64,000 nucleotides of DNA, taken from Chitinophagaceae bacterium. Lineage in GTDB: Bacteria; Bacteroidota; Bacteroidia; Chitinophagales; Chitinophagaceae. Location: contig JAFKGQ010000018.1 in NCBI GenBank assembly GCA_017307755.1, forward strand, positions 186,001-250,000, in the 5' to 3' direction. Positions 42,441 to 52,700 of this stretch are shown in pieces (the stretch's first letter is position 1; each line of letters begins with the position of its first letter). The notes beneath the pieces are model-generated. The model had not been told where the DNA came from and made no database searches. It worked only from the letters and a program-made list of their open reading frames with translations. The position numbers were made by a program, and so were the translations under genes.

Positions 42441-45400
42441 CTGAGAAAGATCTGGAAAATACTCCGTAATACATTACTGATTTTATTACTACTTCTGGTG
42501 ACGCTGTGGTTGCTCATCCAATTGCCGCCTGTCCAGACCTGGCTGGTCGCAAAAGTCACCAAACGCCTGTCCCATCAGTTGCATACCACCATCAGGGTAA
42601 AACATGTCGACTTCTCCCTCTTCAATAAAATGGTGCTGGACAGTGTCCTGGTGGAAGATCAGCACAGAGACACCATCCTCTACGCAGGCGCCCTGAAGGT
42701 CAACATCACAGACTGGTGGTTCTTCAAAGACAAAACAGAGTTGCAATACATAGGGCTGGAAGATGCCACCATCCGGCTACACCGCACTGACTCGGTCTGG
42801 AACTACCAGTTCATCGCGGATTATTTCTCCTCTCCCCCCAAGCCCGACGCCATCAAAAAAGATACATCCCAGCAGCCCGTGGAACTGGACCTCCGGCGTC
42901 TCGATCTGACCCGTATCCATTTCCAGAAAATAGACGAATGGAGGGGTGAGAACATGGACCTCCGGCTGCAATCCCTTTACCTCAATGCCGACACGCTGAG
43001 CTTTACCCAAAAACAAGCCCGCATAAACGTCCTCTCTTTTACAAAACCCGACTTCATCCTTACCAATTATACAGGCCAGAGAAAGATCCAACCCGATACG
43101 ACCTTTAGCTTCGACCCGCAGCACCTCCGGCTAAACCCCGCAGGCTGGGACCTGAAAGCCGCCAAGGTCACCATTTCCAACGGCTCCTTCCGGAATGAAA
43201 AACGGGAGGATACCTTGCCCAATAAACATTTTGACGGCAACCATATCTATTTTTACGCCATCAATACCAGCTTTACCAACCTGCGTCTCCATCAGGATAC
43301 GATCACCGCTCAATTACAATTAGCCACAAAAGAACGCAGCGGCCTCGAAGTAAAAAAACTTAACGCACGCATCAAATGGTTCCCGGAAGCCATGGAGTTC
43401 CATCGGCTGGACCTGCAGACAGGCAAAAGCCACCTGCGTAATTATTTCGCCATGCGGTTCAGGACCCTCGATGACATGTCTGACTTCGAAACCCGTATTC
43501 GGATGGAAGCCGATTTTACTGACGCCGACGTAGACAGCGACGATATCGCCTACTTTGCCCCCGAATTAAAAGATTGGAAGAAACATCTCCGCCTCTCCGG
43601 CACCGTCAAAGGCACAGTGTCGGACCTGGAAGGTAGAAATGCCGTCATACAGGCCGGGAGGAACACCCTGCTGAAAGGTAATTTCAAACTAAAAGGCCTG
43701 CCGGACTTCGATAAGACCTACATGGACTTCCAGTCCACCGAACTCAGCACTACCTACGAAGATATAGCCTTGCTGGTGCCGGGAATAAAGACCATCGAAC
43801 AGCCCCGCCTCGACAGGATTGCCTGGCTCCGGTTCAAAGGGAATTTTACAGGTTATCCCCGTGACTTTGTAACCAACGGCATCATCGAAACCAACCTGGG
43901 CTCCGTTAATGCAAATGTCAATATGCAACTGCTGGAATACGGCCCCTCCGTTTATTCCGGGACCATCAACACAGACAATTTCCAATTGGGCCCCTTCCTC
44001 GACAATGACGAACTGGGAAAAATAGCCTTCCAGGGAAAGGTCATCGGCGCTGGGCTGAAAGCCGGCACACTGAATGCCAGCCTCAACGGGACGATCAACA
44101 GCCTCGACTTTAACAATTATACCTACCAGCACATTCTCGTCAATGGCGCCGTCGCCAAACGGAAATTCAATGGAGAGCTCATCTCAGGCGACCCCTCCCT
44201 CGACGCACGGCTCAACGGGTTGATAGACTTCAGCCAGGACCAGCCAAAATTCGACTTTGAGGCGCAGGTGACAAAGGCCGACCTTACCAAGCTGCACTTT
44301 GTCCAGCAACAGGTGGAATTCAACGGCAAATTCCGCTGTAATTTCACAGGCAATAATGTCGACAACTTCCTGGGCCATGCCAATATTTATGACGCATCTG
44401 TCTTTAAGAATGGACAAAGAGTTTCATTCGACTCCTTGACAGTGGAGTCCAGCATCGTGGATAACAATAAGACCATCACCGTAGTAAGCAACGAATTCGA
44501 CGGGGCCATCGTGGGAGAGTTTTCCATTAAAGACCTGCCGGCCAGCTTTCAGACCTTTCTTAATAAATACTACCCCAGCTATATCAAGCCGGCAAAGACC
44601 ATTCCTACCAACCAGAACTTCAGCTTTGTCATCACCTCAAAAAAAGTTGACGAATACATCGACCTTTTTGATAAGGACCTGAAAGGGTTCAACAATGCGG
44701 GCGTAAGCGGCAGGATCAATACAAAGGATAATTTACTGGATCTGAATGTAGACCTGCCGAACTTCGGATACAAGAACATCAGCTTCGACAACCTCTCCCT
44801 CAAGGGCAGAGGCAACCTGGACAGCCTTTCCATTGAGACGGTCATCGGGGAGGTCCACCTGAACGACAGCCTCCATTTTCCCTCTACCCATCTCCACCTG
44901 CGCAGCTCCAATGACCAATCCATTGTACAGGTGACCACCAGCGCCAACCAAACGCTTAATTCAGCCAATCTTGCTGCCGATGTGCAAACCCTCCCCACAG
45001 GAGTACGCATAAGATTCCTGCCTTCCACTTTTGACATCAACAGCAAGACATGGACCATCGATAAAGATGGAGAATTGTCCTTTAGCCATAAGGTTGTCTC
45101 CGCCGACGGACTGACCATCCACAATGGAGAACAGCAGATACAGATCACCACTCACCCTTCGGACATAGGTGACTGGAACGACATGCACATCGACCTGAAA
45201 AAGATCAATATCGGCGATCTTACTCCCTATTTTGTAAAGTCCGAACGTATCGAGGGACTGCTTTCAGGCAGCGTCGACATGGCGGATCCATTTGACAAGA
45301 CGACGGCCCAATTCAAAGGCGTCGCTGAACAATTCCGTTTTGCCAATGACTCCATCGGCAGGCTGGACCTGAACGCCGACTATCAAAAATCTACGGGGCT

Positions 45401-47288
45401 GTTGAACACTACCGCCCATTCCGACAATAAGAACTATCACTTCGATATCAAGGGACTTATCCATACAAGAGACAGCCTGGAAGGCCCGCCCATCGATCTT
45501 ACCGCGGATGTCAGTGATACAAAGATCGATCTGCTGGAGAAGTACCTGGGTGGCATATTTACCAACCTCACCGGTAATGCCACCGGCCAGCTGCATATCG
45601 TCGGCCCCGGCGACAGACTTCAGTACCTGGGCACCGTGCAATTAAAGGACGCTTCGTTGAAGGTGGTCTATACACAATGTACCTATAAGATCCCCGCAGC
45701 CACCATCCAATTCAAAAAGGATACCATCGACTTCGGTCAGTTCCAGGTAAAGGATAAACTGGGACGTACCGGCAGCCTCACCCGGGGCAGGCTCTTTCAC
45801 CACTCCTTTGATGACCTGGGTTTCGACTTTGAAATGAATACCAATCGTCTTCTTCTACTGGATACCAAGGCCACCGACAACGGCCAGTTCTATGGCGCCG
45901 TCGTGGGCAAAGCGCGTGTGACACTCGTCGGCCCCGAAGAAGACATGCGGATGTATATCAAAGGAGAACCCACCGATAGCAGCAATATCTACCTGCCGCC
46001 CTCCATCACCAGGGAAAGAGGAGAGGCGGATTTCATCGAATGGAAGGTATATGGTAAAGAAATGAAAAAACAGGGGCCCGATAAGAAGAGCTCCGATCTC
46101 ACAGTAACCCTGGACATGTACGCCAATAACTACGCAAACGTATATGTGATCCTGGACCCTCTCAGCGGGGATATCATCAAAGCCAACGGACACGGTTCGC
46201 TGATAATGACAGTAGGCACTAACGAAGACCTGAAGCTTAACGGAAGATACGAGATCGATAGGGGGAACTACAACTTTACATTCCAATCCTTTATTCACAA
46301 ACCTTTTATTTTGAAAGAAGGGGTCGGGAATTATATCCAATGGACCGGCAACCCTTATGATGCCAACATAGGTATCACGGCAACCTACAGGGCAGAGAAC
46401 GTCCGTTTCAGCGATCTGGGCCTTTCAACAGCCAGCGGTATCGTCATCACCAGCGAGAACGTAAAGCGCTACAGGGGAGACATTATTGTCACGGCAGTCC
46501 TCTCTCAAAAGCTGATGTCCCCAAAGATCGACTTCCAGATTGACCTCCCGCCCAATAGCCCTCTAAAGAACGATCCGGAAGCCCTTACGCTGTTGCAAAA
46601 GATCCAGGGAGATGCCAATGAGCTGAATAAACAGGTGTCCTGTCTGGTCGTACTGAACACATTTGTTCCGCTGTCCAGTAGCACCAGCGCTTTTGACGCC
46701 CCGGGAGCAGCAACGACCGTTGTCGTCAACAGCATTTCGGGCATCGTCAGCAACTACTTCAGCCGGTGGGGCTACAACCTCCTGCGGAGGATCTTCAAAG
46801 ACAATAGCCTGCGGGTCAATTTCAATACGAGCTTCTACAGCGGAGCGGCCATCTCCGATGTGGATCAAAGCCGGTTGACACCAGACAGGACCAATCTGAA
46901 CCTTTCCATCGCCAAGAGCTTCTGGCAGGAAAAGCTGACGCTGACGCTGGGCAGCGCTTTCGACATCGGCATGGGCGCCGCACAGGTACAAGCGGCCTCC
47001 TTCCAATTCCTGCCGGATATCACGGCAGAGTATAAGATCACTCCCGATGGAAGAGTAATCCTTTCTTTCTTCTATCGCGACTCCTATAACTACTTATCCG
47101 CTAACCGGACACAAAACAGCTCGGGCGCAAGTATCTCCTATCGCCGGGACTTCGACAGAATAGACGAGCTGTTCAAGAAAAGAAAAAAACAGACGCCCCG
47201 TACGCCAAAAAAGGATAAAAAGCCTGCGGATACCGCTGAGGACAATAACAATAATACCAATACTAAGGAGCACAATGCCAGCAACTGA
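42441..47288 (+). CDS. TamB-like translocation/assembly module protein (DUF490), non-ATG start
   Basis: A very large envelope protein of about 1615 residues: one N-terminal transmembrane anchor followed by a long repetitive beta-rich region and a C-terminal DUF490/TamB domain (last 400 or so residues, with G-R-Y-E-I-D-R-G-N-Y). TamB-like proteins bridge inner and outer membranes for outer-membrane protein assembly or lipid transfer. No in-frame ATG occurs before about residue 45 of the GTG-started form. A CTG at 42441 gives the natural sequence (M)-R-K-I-W-K-I-L-R-N-T-L-L-I-L-L and fits the promoter; GTG 42498 would cut the anchor short. The C-terminus is an unusual K/T/N-rich tail. Confidence 0.9.
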   Translation: MRKIWKILRNTLLILLLLLVTLWLLIQLPPVQTWLVAKVTKRLSHQLHTTIRVKHVDFSLFNKMVLDSVLVEDQHRDTILYAGALKVNITDWWFFKDKTELQYIGLEDATIRLHRTDSVWNYQFIADYFSSPPKPDAIKKDTSQQPVELDLRRLDLTRIHFQKIDEWRGENMDLRLQSLYLNADTLSFTQKQARINVLSFTKPDFILTNYTGQRKIQPDTTFSFDPQHLRLNPAGWDLKAAKVTISNGSFRNEKREDTLPNKHFDGNHIYFYAINTSFTNLRLHQDTITAQLQLATKERSGLEVKKLNARIKWFPEAMEFHRLDLQTGKSHLRNYFAMRFRTLDDMSDFETRIRMEADFTDADVDSDDIAYFAPELKDWKKHLRLSGTVKGTVSDLEGRNAVIQAGRNTLLKGNFKLKGLPDFDKTYMDFQSTELSTTYEDIALLVPGIKTIEQPRLDRIAWLRFKGNFTGYPRDFVTNGIIETNLGSVNANVNMQLLEYGPSVYSGTINTDNFQLGPFLDNDELGKIAFQGKVIGAGLKAGTLNASLNGTINSLDFNNYTYQHILVNGAVAKRKFNGELISGDPSLDARLNGLIDFSQDQPKFDFEAQVTKADLTKLHFVQQQVEFNGKFRCNFTGNNVDNFLGHANIYDASVFKNGQRVSFDSLTVESSIVDNNKTITVVSNEFDGAIVGEFSIKDLPASFQTFLNKYYPSYIKPAKTIPTNQNFSFVITSKKVDEYIDLFDKDLKGFNNAGVSGRINTKDNLLDLNVDLPNFGYKNISFDNLSLKGRGNLDSLSIETVIGEVHLNDSLHFPSTHLHLRSSNDQSIVQVTTSANQTLNSANLAADVQTLPTGVRIRFLPSTFDINSKTWTIDKDGELSFSHKVVSADGLTIHNGEQQIQITTHPSDIGDWNDMHIDLKKINIGDLTPYFVKSERIEGLLSGSVDMADPFDKTTAQFKGVAEQFRFANDSIGRLDLNADYQKSTGLLNTTAHSDNKNYHFDIKGLIHTRDSLEGPPIDLTADVSDTKIDLLEKYLGGIFTNLTGNATGQLHIVGPGDRLQYLGTVQLKDASLKVVYTQCTYKIPAATIQFKKDTIDFGQFQVKDKLGRTGSLTRGRLFHHSFDDLGFDFEMNTNRLLLLDTKATDNGQFYGAVVGKARVTLVGPEEDMRMYIKGEPTDSSNIYLPPSITRERGEADFIEWKVYGKEMKKQGPDKKSSDLTVTLDMYANNYANVYVILDPLSGDIIKANGHGSLIMTVGTNEDLKLNGRYEIDRGNYNFTFQSFIHKPFILKEGVGNYIQWTGNPYDANIGITATYRAENVRFSDLGLSTASGIVITSENVKRYRGDIIVTAVLSQKLMSPKIDFQIDLPPNSPLKNDPEALTLLQKIQGDANELNKQVSCLVVLNTFVPLSSSTSAFDAPGAATTVVVNSISGIVSNYFSRWGYNLLRRIFKDNSLRVNFNTSFYSGAAISDVDQSRLTPDRTNLNLSIAKSFWQEKLTLTLGSAFDIGMGAAQVQAASFQFLPDITAEYKITPDGRVILSFFYRDSYNYLSANRTQNSSGASISYRRDFDRIDELFKKRKKQTPRTPKKDKKPADTAEDNNNNTNTKEHNASN

Positions 47289-47294
47289 TCCGGC

Positions 47295-48494
47295 CTATTT
47301 CAGGATCTGATGCCCCAGCTTGTCCCGTTTGGTCTGAAGATATTTTTCGTTGTGAGGATTAGGATGGATCTCGATAGGCACAGTATCTACGATCTCCAAA
47401 CCATAGCCCAGCAATCCGGCCCTTTTGCGAGGGTTGTTGCTGATAAGACGTAATTTGGTAATACCCAGATAACGAAGGATCTGTGCACCCACTCCATAAT
47501 CTCGTTTGTCCATGGGGAAACCCAGGTGCAGATTGGCCTCTACCGTATCCATTCCCTCTTCCTGGAGCTTGTAGGCTTTCAATTTATTGATCAGGCCGAT
47601 ACCACGACCTTCCTGGTTCATATACAATATTGCTCCCTTGCCTTCCCGCTCGACGATCTGCATAGCCTCATGTAACTGCTCACCGCAATCACAACGCATC
47701 GAGCCAAGGATGTCCCCGGTGAAACAGGAACTATGGACCCTCACCAGCAGCGGTTCATCCTTCTTCCATTCCCCTTTTACAAGGGCCAGGTGTTCGTTGG
47801 TAGTGTTCTTTTCCCGGAAAGCGATGAGCTTGAAATGCCCGTATTTAGTAGGCATGTCCACCCGGACAATCTCTTCGATGAGGGAGTCTATTTTCAAACG
47901 GTATTCTATCAAATCTTTGATAGACACCACTTTAAGATCAAATTTAGCGGCTATTTCCAGTAACTCCGGCAGACGGGCCATCGTACCATCCTCGTTCATG
48001 ATCTCTACCAATACCCCCGCCGCCTCGAACCCCGCCAACCGGGCCAGATCAATGGTGGCCTCGGTGTGTCCAGCCCTGCGAAGCACCCCTCCTTTTTTAG
48101 CTCTCAACGGAAAAATATGACCGGGACGACCCAGGTCCTCAGGACGGGTAGCCGGATCGATCAGCGCCCTGACGGTCTTCGCCCTGTCACTGGCAGAGAT
48201 CCCTGTCGTACAGCCATGCCCCAAAAGATCTATCGATACTGTAAAAGGCGTTTCGTGAAGCGCAGTATTATTGTTGACCATAAGACCCAGCCCCAATTCA
48301 TCACAACGCCCCTCCTCCAGGGGCGCACAGATCAAACCCCGGCCATGTTTGCTCATGAAATTGATCACTTCAGGGGTCACATTCCTGGCCGCAGTGACAA
48401 AATCACCCTCGTTCTCCCTGTCCTCATCGTCTACCACGATCACCAGTTTGCCATTCTTTATGTCTTCAATGGCGCTCTCGATACTTGCCAGCAT
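47295..48494 (-). CDS. ribBA: Bifunctional 3,4-dihydroxy-2-butanone-4-phosphate synthase / GTP cyclohydrolase II
   Basis: A 399-residue enzyme covering the two entry reactions of riboflavin synthesis. The RibB half (1-200) has the acidic loop D-D-E-D-R-E-N-E-G-D near 22-31 and H-T-E at 143-145. The RibA half (205-399) has zinc cysteines C257, C268 and C270 (C-F-T-G-D and R-C-D-C-G) and the G-R-G-I-G-L segment. Both active sites look intact. It is convergent with the TamB-like gene with a 6-base gap. TACCTTTG on the minus strand (48514-48521) is a -7 box 20 bases upstream. Confidence 0.96.
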   Translation of the reverse strand: MLASIESAIEDIKNGKLVIVVDDEDRENEGDFVTAARNVTPEVINFMSKHGRGLICAPLEEGRCDELGLGLMVNNNTALHETPFTVSIDLLGHGCTTGISASDRAKTVRALIDPATRPEDLGRPGHIFPLRAKKGGVLRRAGHTEATIDLARLAGFEAAGVLVEIMNEDGTMARLPELLEIAAKFDLKVVSIKDLIEYRLKIDSLIEEIVRVDMPTKYGHFKLIAFREKNTTNEHLALVKGEWKKDEPLLVRVHSSCFTGDILGSMRCDCGEQLHEAMQIVEREGKGAILYMNQEGRGIGLINKLKAYKLQEEGMDTVEANLHLGFPMDKRDYGVGAQILRYLGITKLRLISNNPRKRAGLLGYGLEIVDTVPIEIHPNPHNEKYLQTKRDKLGHQILK

Positions 48495-48806
48495 TCAATT
48501 ATAAGTTTATGTACAAAGGTAACAATAAAACGACGGTTTGGTTGAAAAGGATGCCTGGGAGGGCAATAACCTGAAACTCACCATTTCCCAGGTTTTTTTA
48601 AAAAATTTTCTATTGATAACGCGCTCCATGCAGCCTTTTTTTAGTTTTGCTTTTCTTTAACGGGGTCTTGTCCGACCCCGCCTTCCTTGAAAAACCTCCG
48701 ATTGCAGCCTGAAGTGTTAATGATTTCTTAATGAGCCCGTGCCCCCTGCTAACAAACAAGACCCTTTCTTTGCAGGCTGAAAAAAATTGACTAAAAACGA
48801 CTATTT
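48495..48806. promoter_or_regulatory. 312-base intergenic region: divergent promoters and a structured leader
   Basis: No coding sequence is credible here. On the plus strand TAGTTTTG (48642-48649) is a -7 box that would start transcription near 48656. Right after that lies a hairpin, cggggtc-ttgtcc-gaccccg (48661-48680, 7-bp stem). A leader of about 150 bases would then precede the receptor ATG at 48807. The minus-strand promoter of ribBA is at the left edge. Confidence 0.45.
48514..48521 (-). promoter_or_regulatory. -7 box for ribBA
   Basis: CAAAGGTA on the plus strand is TACCTTTG on the minus strand, a match to TAnnTTTG 20 bases before the ribBA ATG. The short leader leaves no room for an FMN riboswitch. 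No clear -33 element. Confidence 0.45.
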
Positions 48807-51800
48807 ATGATAAGACGACTGTTACTATCAGCGTTCGCAGCTCTTTGTGTGTGTTTTACATTTGGTCAGGAGACCACTTCCCAGATCCTGGGAACCGTCA
48901 CTGGCGATCAGGGCCCGCTGGCAGGAGCCACCGTTACAGCGCTCCACACCCCCACCGGCACCCGCTATACCACCACCACGCGTAAGGACGGCCGGTTCAA
49001 CCTGCCCAACGTACGCATCGGCGGTCCGTACGTACTTACCATCTCTTTCGTAGGTTTCAAAGAAGAAAAACAGGAGAACATCAACCTGGTGATCGGCCAG
49101 GACTTCACAGCCGACTTCAAGCTGACACCCGAGTCAAAACAATTGACGGAAGTGGTGGTAGCAGGGTCCAGACAGCAAAACAAGACCTTCAACAACAGCC
49201 GTACAGGCAGCCAGGAGATCATCGTCCGCAGCCAGTTGGAAAGACTGCCTACTATTCAGCGTTCAGTCCAGGACTTCGCTAAGTTGGAGCCCTCTGCCAA
49301 TGGTTTGAGCTTCAGCGGCACCAGCGGTTCTATGAATAATATCACCGTTGACGGCGCCGACTTCAACAACTCCTTCGGTCTTTCCGGCACCCTCGGTGGT
49401 CAGGCCAATGCACAGCCCATCTCTCTGGATGCCATCGACCAGATCCAGGTAAATGTCGCCCCTTACGACGTAAGACAGGGCGGCTTCACAGGCGCCGGTG
49501 TCAACTCCGTCACCCGCAGCGGGACCAACCAACTCAAGTTCTCGGTTTACGATTATATCAAAACACCCGGCAGCATCGGCTATAACGTGGAAAATACCCA
49601 GGTACTAAGGACACCTTTCAATTTCAACATATTAGGCGCCAGCATCGGCGGAGCCATCATCCCCAGTAAAGTGTTCTACTTTATCTCTGCGGAACAAAGC
49701 AAACAGAGTGCTCCGGCTACCAATATCATTCCTTCTGACGCCAGTCACCCCACAGCCTCCAACTCCGTGTCCCAGTCAAATGCGGATGTGATGAACTCCA
49801 TCATCACCACGCTGAAAGGCGCCCCCTATAATTACGATCCGGGCGCTTTTACAGGTTACAACTTCAAGCAAAACAGCTATAAGCTCAATGCCCGCATCGA
49901 CATCAACATCAATGCGTATAACACACTGACCCTGAAATACAACTACCTGAAATCCTATGCCGACCAGTTTCCCAGCACCAGCCGGCCCTATACCAGCATG
50001 ATCACGGGCGGTAACCCCACTTCACCCGGAAACCCCCTGCCCTTCTTCGGCGGCGGTTACCGGATCAACAACAACCTGAATATTTACATTGCCGAATTGA
50101 ACACCCGTTTTGGCAATCACTCATCCAACAAGCTGCAGGTGGGCTATACCAGGGAAAGGGATTTCCGTACACCTCAATCATCCTCCGCCACCTTCCCCCT
50201 GGTGGACATCCTGAACCCGAATAACGGCACGATCTATACGACTTTCGGGTATGAAATGTACACGTACAACAATACGCTGAACATGGACAGCTATCAGCTG
50301 ACCGATATCTTCAGCATGTATAAAGGTGCGCATGAGATTACTTTCGGTACGCAGGATAGCTATAAGAAATACCAGAACGCCTTTGCCCCCGGTTACAACG
50401 GTGTATACCAGTTCAATAGCCTGGCTGACTTTACAAGTGGTGCTCCGGCGCAATATTTCTATCAGCAATATTCCACCCTCAAAGGCGGCGCCTTCCCCTG
50501 GGCCTATGCTGGCGCTACGAACCTGAGCATCTTCGCACAGGACAAATGGAGGGTAACACCCACTTTCACATTTACCTACGGCGTTCGTTTCGACTATACA
50601 ACTTACCAGAATAAGTTCACCCGGAACGATTCTTTCGCCGCATTGAAATTCCTGAACGGCGCCCAATATGACGTGGGCTCGGCCCCCAACGGCTTCCTGG
50701 TAGTATCTCCCCGGGTAGGCTTCAACTGGGATATCACGGGCGATAGGACCTGGCAGCTCCGTGGTGGCGCCGGCATCTTTGAAGGCGCTCCCCCATTCGT
50801 ATGGATCGAGAACCAGGCCGCCAACAACGGCGTACAGTTCGGTTCTTTCGCATTGGGTACCAGCACGGCCAACTCCGGTGTTTCGTTCAATCCCGACCCT
50901 TCCAAGCAGCTGACAAACTTATTGGGCTCCACACCGCAAACCAACACACCTACCAGCTATTCGGTGAACATCATCGACAAAAAATTCAAATATCCCACCA
51001 AGCTACGGACGAGCGTCGGTCTGGATAAAAAGCTCCCCAACGACTGGGTGATCACCGGCGAGTTCACTTACTCAAAGGACATCAACGCCCCTTACATGTC
51101 AAATGTGAACCTAAATGAATCCAATGGGTTCGCCATTTCCAACGGTCCTGATACCAGGATGCGGTATCTCACCAGTGTATCCAATACCAATAAATACTAC
51201 TCCGGGAAAAGGCTGTCGAATCCCAACATCGGCAACGCCATCCTCCTCTCCAACACGGGAAAAGGTTACGCCTATGTCGCTACCGCCCGGGTACAGAAAA
51301 CCTGGCACAACCTCATCGCCAGTGTAGCCTATACCTACACGGAAACCAAATCTGCTATGGAGAATGGCAGCACGGCCAGCTCGCTCTGGTCCGCACGCGC
51401 CGTAGCCAACACAGACCCCAATGCACCGACGCTGGCTCGTCCAGGTTGGTACCAACCCCATCGTATCATCGCTTATGCTAATTACCGCATAAACGAAGGC
51501 AGCCATACTTCCACTTCCATCGGAGCTATATATGAAGCCACTACCTCCGGATCTACTTCCTATGTATACAATGGCGACCTCAACGGGGACGGCAATTCGG
51601 GTAATGACCTGATCTATATCCCCCGCAACGCCAGCGAGATCAACCTGGTACCCGTGAACAGCGGTCCCGCCAACATCGGTAATACCACCCTGGATCACAG
51701 CGATACCCGTACAGCTGCCCAGATATGGACACAGCTGAACAATTTCATCAACCAGGATCATTATATGAGCAGACGCCGTGGCAAGTACGCACAAGCCAAC

Positions 51801-52175
51801 TCCGTGATGTACCCCTGGTTCAAACACCTGGACCTCAACATCACCCAGGATATTTATTTCTATACAAAGAACAGGACGGACAAGGATAAACACACGCTGC
51901 GCCTCAGCGTTGACATCGTCAACGTAGGCAACCTGGTGAACAGGAACTGGGGATTGGTCAAGGCTCCCACCGCCTCCAACTTCCTGAAATTTGAAGGGAT
52001 GGCCGGTGACGGCAAGACCCCGCTGTTCTCTTTCCCGTATCTGGATGCCTCTAACCAGGTGCCCGTTACGAACAGCTTTGCCAACAACACCAACCTTACG
52101 TATTTTGCCAACAACCAGACCTTTACAGGCAGCCGCTGGCAGATGCAGTTCGGTATCCGTTATCTTTTCAATTAA
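48807..52175 (+). CDS. Oar-like TonB-dependent receptor with carboxypeptidase-regulatory domain
   Basis: A 1122-residue outer membrane protein. The signal peptide ends near F-T-F-G-Q. A carboxypeptidase-regulatory-like domain (about 27-110) leads to E-V-V-V-A-G-S-R, and the plug shows I-T-V-D-G-A-D-F-N-N-S-F-G-L. The barrel ends in G-I-R-Y-L-F-N, a C-terminal aromatic strand. There is no SusD gene next to it, and the plug lacks the SusC-type signature, so it belongs to the Oar/OmpA-related receptor group rather than SusC. The ligand is unknown. A small lipoprotein gene follows after 32 bases. Confidence 0.93.
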   Translation: MIRRLLLSAFAALCVCFTFGQETTSQILGTVTGDQGPLAGATVTALHTPTGTRYTTTTRKDGRFNLPNVRIGGPYVLTISFVGFKEEKQENINLVIGQDFTADFKLTPESKQLTEVVVAGSRQQNKTFNNSRTGSQEIIVRSQLERLPTIQRSVQDFAKLEPSANGLSFSGTSGSMNNITVDGADFNNSFGLSGTLGGQANAQPISLDAIDQIQVNVAPYDVRQGGFTGAGVNSVTRSGTNQLKFSVYDYIKTPGSIGYNVENTQVLRTPFNFNILGASIGGAIIPSKVFYFISAEQSKQSAPATNIIPSDASHPTASNSVSQSNADVMNSIITTLKGAPYNYDPGAFTGYNFKQNSYKLNARIDININAYNTLTLKYNYLKSYADQFPSTSRPYTSMITGGNPTSPGNPLPFFGGGYRINNNLNIYIAELNTRFGNHSSNKLQVGYTRERDFRTPQSSSATFPLVDILNPNNGTIYTTFGYEMYTYNNTLNMDSYQLTDIFSMYKGAHEITFGTQDSYKKYQNAFAPGYNGVYQFNSLADFTSGAPAQYFYQQYSTLKGGAFPWAYAGATNLSIFAQDKWRVTPTFTFTYGVRFDYTTYQNKFTRNDSFAALKFLNGAQYDVGSAPNGFLVVSPRVGFNWDITGDRTWQLRGGAGIFEGAPPFVWIENQAANNGVQFGSFALGTSTANSGVSFNPDPSKQLTNLLGSTPQTNTPTSYSVNIIDKKFKYPTKLRTSVGLDKKLPNDWVITGEFTYSKDINAPYMSNVNLNESNGFAISNGPDTRMRYLTSVSNTNKYYSGKRLSNPNIGNAILLSNTGKGYAYVATARVQKTWHNLIASVAYTYTETKSAMENGSTASSLWSARAVANTDPNAPTLARPGWYQPHRIIAYANYRINEGSHTSTSIGAIYEATTSGSTSYVYNGDLNGDGNSGNDLIYIPRNASEINLVPVNSGPANIGNTTLDHSDTRTAAQIWTQLNNFINQDHYMSRRRGKYAQANSVMYPWFKHLDLNITQDIYFYTKNRTDKDKHTLRLSVDIVNVGNLVNRNWGLVKAPTASNFLKFEGMAGDGKTPLFSFPYLDASNQVPVTNSFANNTNLTYFANNQTFTGSRWQMQFGIRYLFN

Positions 52176-52207
52176 TCCTAAACACAGTATAACCGAAAAT
52201 ATTTGTT

Positions 52208-52684
52208 ATGAAAAAAATTCTTCCGTTGGTGTCCATTGCTATAGCAGGCCTGGTCTTTCTGGCTTGTAACAAACAAGACATCCTGCCGACAGTCTCCAAC
52301 CCGGTCATTTTTTCCGCTGTCAATAAGATGTCACACGCAAAAGACACACTCTCCAGCAGCGGTGATACCATTTGGCTGACAGCTACAGGCGGTATCGCTG
52401 ATACCTCAGGGAAGTACGCCATTTCAGCAAATCTGAAAACAGCTGACTCCGTCAATCGCTCGATTACCACTCTCTGGATCAGAAATGTTAAGCCGACCTT
52501 CGATACCGTTAATATGGCAAAGACTGGCCTGTTCCGTTGGATGACCACGATGGCACTGCCCATCCCGGCCATCCCTACCAAAAACAAGCTTACCACGACA
52601 GCGGTATTTTCCTATGGTTTGCCGCTCAGCAGCCAGATGGGGAACCTCAATTCTTCCGACAACAAGATCACTTATGTGAAATAG
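52208..52684 (+). CDS. Small lipoprotein of unknown function
   Basis: A 158-residue protein with a clear lipoprotein signal and acceptor cysteine C20 (V-F-L-A-C-N-K). I recognise no domain. The rest is T/S-rich and beta-like, with W-L-T-A-T-G-G-I-A-D-T-S near residue 56. It lies 32 bases after the Oar-like receptor gene and before a strong terminator, so the two form a unit. It may be a surface partner of the receptor, in the position where SusD stands for SusC, but it is far smaller than SusD. Confidence 0.82.
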   Translation: MKKILPLVSIAIAGLVFLACNKQDILPTVSNPVIFSAVNKMSHAKDTLSSSGDTIWLTATGGIADTSGKYAISANLKTADSVNRSITTLWIRNVKPTFDTVNMAKTGLFRWMTTMALPIPAIPTKNKLTTTAVFSYGLPLSSQMGNLNSSDNKITYVK

Positions 52685-52700
52685 GATTCCCACTATAGAC

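Noticed and set aside
48495..48521. FMN riboswitch before ribBA
   Set aside because: The predicted leader is under 20 bases and no conserved riboswitch helices are visible.
51111..51893. A 260-codon minus-strand frame opposite the Oar-like receptor
   Set aside because: Shadow frame inside a well-supported barrel gene; V/G/I-rich without domain pattern.
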